From JBKBIP01 sp046297495 (lineage in GTDB: Bacteria; Planctomycetota; Planctomycetia; Gemmatales; Gemmataceae): a DNA stretch of 16,266 bases. Of the stretch, positions 13,074-16,266 are shown in pieces. Under the pieces are notes generated by a model. That model worked only from the letters and a program-made list of their open reading frames with translations. It had not been told where the DNA came from and did not search any database. Numbering within the stretch: the stretch's first letter is position 1; each line of letters begins with the position of its first letter. Location of the stretch: positions 1-16,266 of the forward strand of contig JBKBIP010000059.1 in assembly GCA_046297495.1 (NCBI GenBank). Direction: 5' to 3'. Both the position numbers and the translations under genes were made by a program.

Positions 13074-14058
13074 GGTTGGCGCGCCCCTCCTGAAACACCT
13101 TGGCGATGACCTGATCGAGCGGCGGGTCTTGCACGCCGACATCCACCAGCACATGCCGATCCAAGATGGCCCCCAGGACCTCGGCCACCCGGCGGCGCTC
13201 GATCCTCAACTCGGCGGTCGGGCCGACGCGGCTGATCACCTCGCCGAAGCGGGACAAATCGTCCGGCATCCCGTCGGCGAATTGCAAACGCACCAGCTTG
13301 GCTTGCCCAAACTGCTCGGTGATGCCAGCCAGTGGTCCATCATAGATCAGCCGGCCATGATTGATGACCAGCACCCGCGGGCACAGCGCTTCGACATCGC
13401 GCATGTAATGGCTGGTGAGCAGCATGGTCACTTTGCGGGTGGTGTTGTACTCCTTCAAACATTGTTGAATCGTCGCCTGGGCCACGACATCCAAACCGAT
13501 GGTCGGCTCATCGAGCAACAACAGGCGCGGTTGGTGCAGCAAGGCGGCGATCAGCTCCATCTTCATGCGTTCTCCCAACGAGAGTTCACGCACCGGCTGG
13601 CGCACCAGCTGCCGAACCTGAAACATCTCGGTCAGTTCGTCGAGGGTGCGGGTGAAGTCCGCATGAGAGAGGGAATAAATCTCGCGGTGCAGTTGAAAGC
13701 TATCGGCGGCAGGAAGGTCCCACCACAGCTGATTTTTCTGACCCATGACCAAGGCGAAGCGGCGCCGGAAGGCGTCGGCTCGTTCCCACGGCACGAAATT
13801 CAGCACGCGGGCCGTGCCGCTGGTCGGATAAATGAGGCCGGAGAGCATCTTCAAGGTCGTGGTCTTGCCTGCGCCGTTCGGTCCCAGAAAAGCCACCATC
13901 TCCCCCGGTTCGATGACGAAGCTGACATCCTCGACGGCTCGAACCAAGGTGTACTCGCGCCGAAACAGGCTGATGAGCGTGTGCCGTAGCCCTTCCTTTT
14001 TGCGAAAGACACGGTAGGTTTTGGTCAACCCGGACGTTTCGATGATCGGCATTCCCAT
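13060..14058 (-). CDS. ABC exporter ATP-binding protein (COG4586-like)
   Basis: ATPase that powers the two permeases encoded after it. The 332-residue protein has the N-terminal extension typical of this group (KTYRVFRKKEGLRHTLISLF), then Walker A GPNGAGKTTT (59-68), the Q-loop VMGQKNQLWWDLP (Gln107), signature LSLGERMK (159-166), Walker B LLLLDEP (179-185) and switch His217 in TSHYM. A C-terminal domain of about 80 residues follows. All catalytic residues are present. Two in-frame ATGs (14058 and 14052) are possible starts; neither has a strong ribosome binding site. A TAGAAT box at 14097-14092 on the minus strand could be its -10 element, with a poor -35. The substrate is unknown; this group is usually annotated as an uncharacterised exporter. 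Confidence 0.93.
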   Translation of the reverse strand: MGMPIIETSGLTKTYRVFRKKEGLRHTLISLFRREYTLVRAVEDVSFVIEPGEMVAFLGPNGAGKTTTLKMLSGLIYPTSGTARVLNFVPWERADAFRRRFALVMGQKNQLWWDLPAADSFQLHREIYSLSHADFTRTLDELTEMFQVRQLVRQPVRELSLGERMKMELIAALLHQPRLLLLDEPTIGLDVVAQATIQQCLKEYNTTRKVTMLLTSHYMRDVEALCPRVLVINHGRLIYDGPLAGITEQFGQAKLVRLQFADGMPDDLSRFGEVISRVGPTAELRIERRRVAEVLGAILDRHVLVDVGVQDPPLDQVIAKVFQEGRANHEPA

Positions 14059-14187
14059 GCACTCGTAGATGCCCGCGAATTCACCCCTTCCATTCTAGGC
14101 GGTCGTGCCAGGGATTAACAGGTGGCGCGTGATACCACTTCTCATCATTCCTTCATCGATTCGCTCTATCGCCGATTCGTGCGCCAG

Positions 14188-14200
14188 GTGTATAATACAC
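14188..14200 (+). promoter_or_regulatory. -10 box inside a palindrome, upstream of HTH-EIIA gene
   Basis: TATAAT at 14191-14196 is a perfect -10 element. It lies inside GTGTAT-A-ATACAC, a 13-base inverted repeat (14188-14200), which looks like an operator overlapping the promoter. No convincing -35 was found 16-18 bases upstream, so the promoter may need an activator or have an extended form (TG lies just before). It is 108 bases ahead of the start codon. Confidence 0.45.
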
Positions 14201-14308
14201 TATTCATTCCTTGAGCTTTGCCTTGAGAGGGGTCAAGAGCGGCGGACGGGCGTCCTCATGCTCAACCCACCAACTTGCACTCCCCCACCACCGGAAGGAG
14301 AGGATGGC

Positions 14309-15016
14309 ATGAATAGTGACTTGATGGACTTGCAACAACTAGCGACGTATCTCAAACGAGACCCGCGGGAAGTGAGTCGGTTGGCCAGCCGGGGGACCAT
14401 ACCCGCCCGCAAGGTGGGGGGGGAATGGCGGTTCGTGCGCGTGGAAATCAACCACTGGATCGAAACGCAGATGCCCTCGTATAGCGAGCAACAACTGCTG
14501 GCGCTGGAACGAGACCCACAGCATCGCGCCGATCCCGAATTGGTCATCACGCCGTTGTTGGCGGAACAGTGTCTCGCTGTTCCCTTGACCGCCAGCACGC
14601 GCGGCTCGGTGTTGCGGGCCTTGGTGCAGCTGGCGGAGCAATCCTGGCAGGTGTATGATCCCGACGCCATCCTAGAAGCCATTCGCCAGCGCGAGGAAAT
14701 GAACAGCACGGACATGGGCATGGGAGTAGCCATCCCGCACCCGCACCGCCCCTTGCCCAACGCGCTGGGGGAAGCGGTCATGGCTTACGGTCGCACCGCC
14801 GCAGGCGTGCCGTTCGGCTCGGCGCATGGCAACCTGACCGATATTTTTTTCCTGGTGTGCTGTCGGGATGATCAGACCCATTTGCGCGTGCTGGCCCGCT
14901 TGGCCCGTCTGTTGCAGCGGCCTGACTTCGTGTCTGGTCTCCGGCAAGCAGCCAGCCCCGCCGAGACGCTGCGCCTGATCCAGACCGTCGAACGTGAAAT
15001 CGCGGGCAAGCGTTAG
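14309..15016 (+). CDS. Excisionase-type HTH fused to PTS EIIA domain
   Basis: Likely a regulator that joins DNA binding to phosphotransfer. The 235-residue protein begins with a MerR/excisionase-type helix-turn-helix (DLQQLATYLKRDPREVSRLA, with IPARKVGGEWRFVRVEINHW, residues 7-50). After a linker (55-85) comes a fructose/nitrogen-type EIIA domain (about 88-233). The phosphorylatable His is expected at 144 in GMGVAIPHPHRP; the second conserved His region is THLRVLARLARLL (190-202). Similar fusions are, from memory, common in planctomycetes, where they usually lack sugar permease partners and are thought to be regulatory, like PtsN. GGAAGGAG at 14293-14300 supports the start at 14309. No other PTS gene is in the window. 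Confidence 0.87.
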   Translation: MNSDLMDLQQLATYLKRDPREVSRLASRGTIPARKVGGEWRFVRVEINHWIETQMPSYSEQQLLALERDPQHRADPELVITPLLAEQCLAVPLTASTRGSVLRALVQLAEQSWQVYDPDAILEAIRQREEMNSTDMGMGVAIPHPHRPLPNALGEAVMAYGRTAAGVPFGSAHGNLTDIFFLVCCRDDQTHLRVLARLARLLQRPDFVSGLRQAASPAETLRLIQTVEREIAGKR

Positions 15017-15024
15017 CGATCCGT

Positions 15025-15065
15025 GGCGCGCCGCCGGCGCGCCCGCTAAACGATGACTTCTGATT
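15025..15065 (+). repeat. Hairpin plus recurring CGCTAAAC/GACTTCTGATT cassette
   Basis: GGCGCGCC (15025-15032) and a second GGCGCGCC (15036-15043) are separated by GCC and can form a tight hairpin. The second copy runs into CCGCTAAACGA (to 15053), then GACTTCTGATT (15055-15065), which ends seven bases before the next start codon. The same order occurs before hisF (5283-5319). It probably ends the HTH-EIIA transcript poorly or not at all. Confidence 0.6.
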
Positions 15066-15072
15066 TCTGGCA

Positions 15073-16266
15073 ATGGACGCGCACCTCCGCCATCTCATTG
15101 AAGCCTTTCATCATACCGGCATGAAGTGCGTGCTGGCGTTGGCCGGGGGCGGCACCACGGCGGCCGCGCATTTGCTGGGGGTACCCGGCGGATCGCGGAC
15201 AATCCTGGAAATCGTCGTGCCGTATCACGAAAGGGCGTTGAGTGAATGGCTGGGGCATCATCCCGAACAAGCCTGCTCGCTGGCGACGAGTCAGCGGATG
15301 GCGCAGCGGGCCTATGAACGGGCTTGTTGGCTGGTCCCAGGTAACAACGCCGTGGGTGTGGGTTGCACGGCCAGCCTGGCGACCGACCGCCCCAAGCGTG
15401 GCGAGCATCGGTTTCACATCAGCGTTCAAACTTCTCTCCAGCGCGTGGACTATTCGCTGATCCTCTGCAAAGGCACGCGCGACCGACTGGCCGAGGAAGC
15501 GGTGGTGGATGCCGTTTTGCTCAACGCCTTGGCCGAGGTGGCGGGCTTGGCCGAGCGCGTGCCGCTGGCCCTGATGCCGGAGGAGTTGCTGGAGGTCGCA
15601 GGCGTGCCGGAGGCAGGCGGCTTGGCGGCCTTTTATCGCGGCGAGCTGCCGGCGCTCCGCGTGACTGGCGATGGCCAATTTCACCAGGACGCCGACTTGC
15701 CGCCGCTGCTGCTCCCCGGCTCGTTCAATCCAGTTCATGCGGGACACTGGGGCTTGGCGGCCGTCGCCCAGCGCCTCACCGGCTTGCCGGTCGCCTTTGA
15801 GCTGAGTGTCACCAACGTGGACAAAGCGCCGCTGCTTCCCGCCGAGGTACAACGACGCTTGCGGGCTTTCACCTGGAAAGCGCCGGTGTGGTTGACGCGT
15901 GCGCCGACTTTCATGGAAAAAGCCACTCTGTTTCCCGGCGCCCTGTTCGTCGTGGGGGCCGACACCGCCAGCCGCATCGTCATTCCGAAGTATTATGAGG
16001 ACAGCGCGGCGCGGATGCGGGCCGCGCTGGAACACATCCGGGCACAGGGCTGTCGCTTCCTGGTTGCTGGTCGCGTCAATGCCCAGGGGAAGTTCAGCGG
16101 TCTGGAGCAGCTTGCCATTCCCAGCGAATACAAGGATTTATTCACCGCCATCGCCGAGGCCGATTTTCGACTGGACATCTCTTCCACGGAGCTGCGGGCG
16201 GGGGGGGGAGGGGGGGGAGCCGAGCAGAGAGGATACTTCTTGTTTTTGGGGTGGGAGGAGGGGGAC
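15073..16266 (+). CDS. CinA-C-like/nucleotidylyltransferase two-domain protein, truncated by contig end
   Basis: Two-domain protein, open at the right edge (398 codons, no stop). Residues about 1-165 resemble the CinA C-terminal fold, with LALAGGGTTAAAHLLGVPGG (21-40), VVPYHERALSEWLG and GVGCTASLATDRPKRGEHR (95-113). Residues 210-375 form a nucleotidylyltransferase domain with the nucleotide-binding NPVHAGH (219-225) and the closing motif ISSTELR (369-375), as in NadD-type adenylyltransferases. The order matches a cytidyltransferase-like family known, from memory, in plants and planctomycetes. A role in nicotinamide nucleotide salvage is inference. The start is fixed by an in-frame TGA at 15061-15063; no Shine-Dalgarno is visible. 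Genuine sequence appears to end near 16200; what follows is poly-G artefact, so only the last few residues are missing. Confidence 0.85.
   Translation, partial: MDAHLRHLIEAFHHTGMKCVLALAGGGTTAAAHLLGVPGGSRTILEIVVPYHERALSEWLGHHPEQACSLATSQRMAQRAYERACWLVPGNNAVGVGCTASLATDRPKRGEHRFHISVQTSLQRVDYSLILCKGTRDRLAEEAVVDAVLLNALAEVAGLAERVPLALMPEELLEVAGVPEAGGLAAFYRGELPALRVTGDGQFHQDADLPPLLLPGSFNPVHAGHWGLAAVAQRLTGLPVAFELSVTNVDKAPLLPAEVQRRLRAFTWKAPVWLTRAPTFMEKATLFPGALFVVGADTASRIVIPKYYEDSAARMRAALEHIRAQGCRFLVAGRVNAQGKFSGLEQLAIPSEYKDLFTAIAEADFRLDISSTELRAGGGGGGAEQRGYFLFLGWEEGD
16201..16266. other. Low-complexity contig end (poly-G)
   Basis: From 16201 the sequence becomes a run of G broken by single A, then G-rich text up to the edge. 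It starts exactly after the ISSTELR-encoding bases of the last gene. Together with the poly-C at the left edge it looks like dark-base poly-G read noise joined to a contig end. The residues encoded here should not be trusted. Confidence 0.75.

Noticed and set aside
12961..13989. 342-codon plus-strand frame opposite the ABC ATPase
   Set aside because: Antisense shadow; the minus-strand ATPase has all catalytic motifs across the same bases.
15025..15043. Paired GGCGCGCC sites as cloning or vector sequence
   Set aside because: They fit the local palindromic intergenic style, and the flanks continue into the recurring CGCTAAAC motif rather than vector sequence.
15046..16035. 329-codon minus-strand frame opposite the last gene
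   Set aside because: Antisense shadow of the two-domain transferase, which carries clear nucleotide-binding motifs on the plus strand.

Overview
The window reads as most or all of one assembly contig from a GC-rich, free-living bacterium. The best guess is a planctomycete of the Gemmataceae type. This rests on the mix of families (a helix-turn-helix/EIIA fusion, a peptidyl-hydroxyglycine lyase-like NHL propeller, an Rpn-like nuclease, an HELGK-type degenerate M48 lipoprotein) and on the palindromic intergenic style; there is no 16S gene or marker to prove it. Both ends turn into low-complexity poly-G when read outward (poly-C at bases 31-75, poly-G from about 16201). The outermost bases are therefore probably sequencing artefact rather than genome.

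Layout. Bases 76-566 are non-coding: a 74-base nested inverted repeat, two parS-like palindromes, a 20-bp tandem duplication and a candidate promoter lead into parB (567-1457). A tRNA-Pro(TGG) with its own terminator follows. On the minus strand a two-gene operon encodes an Ldh_2-family dehydrogenase and a PAL-like NHL protein, behind a good sigma-70-type promoter. Next come a Trp-rich protein of possible tubby/scramblase-like fold (minus), a 52-residue membrane-anchored small protein (plus) with a structured 3' region and strong terminator, hisF and pilT (both plus). A minus-strand run follows: degenerate M48-like lipoprotein, a frameshifted Rpn/PD-(D/E)XK gene, and an orphan sugar-binding lipoprotein. 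An FAH-family hydrolase (plus) faces a three-gene ABC-2 exporter operon (minus: ATPase, permease, permease). The window ends with a HTH-EIIA regulator and a two-domain CinA-C-like/nucleotidylyltransferase gene that runs into the artefactual contig end.

How the genes relate. Most are single housekeeping or accessory genes without partners here: HisF without HisH, PilT without other pilus genes, a binding protein without its transporter, ParB without ParA. The clear functional units are parS-parB, the ABC-2 operon, and the dehydrogenase/PAL-like pair. That pair is the best candidate for undescribed biology: the lyase homologue keeps the residues I recall as the PAL active-site set, and its partner belongs to a family that includes ureidoglycolate dehydrogenase. 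Ureidoglycolate is itself an N-acyl alpha-hydroxyglycine, the chemical class PAL cleaves. No CRISPR array, insertion sequence, phage gene or attachment site was seen.
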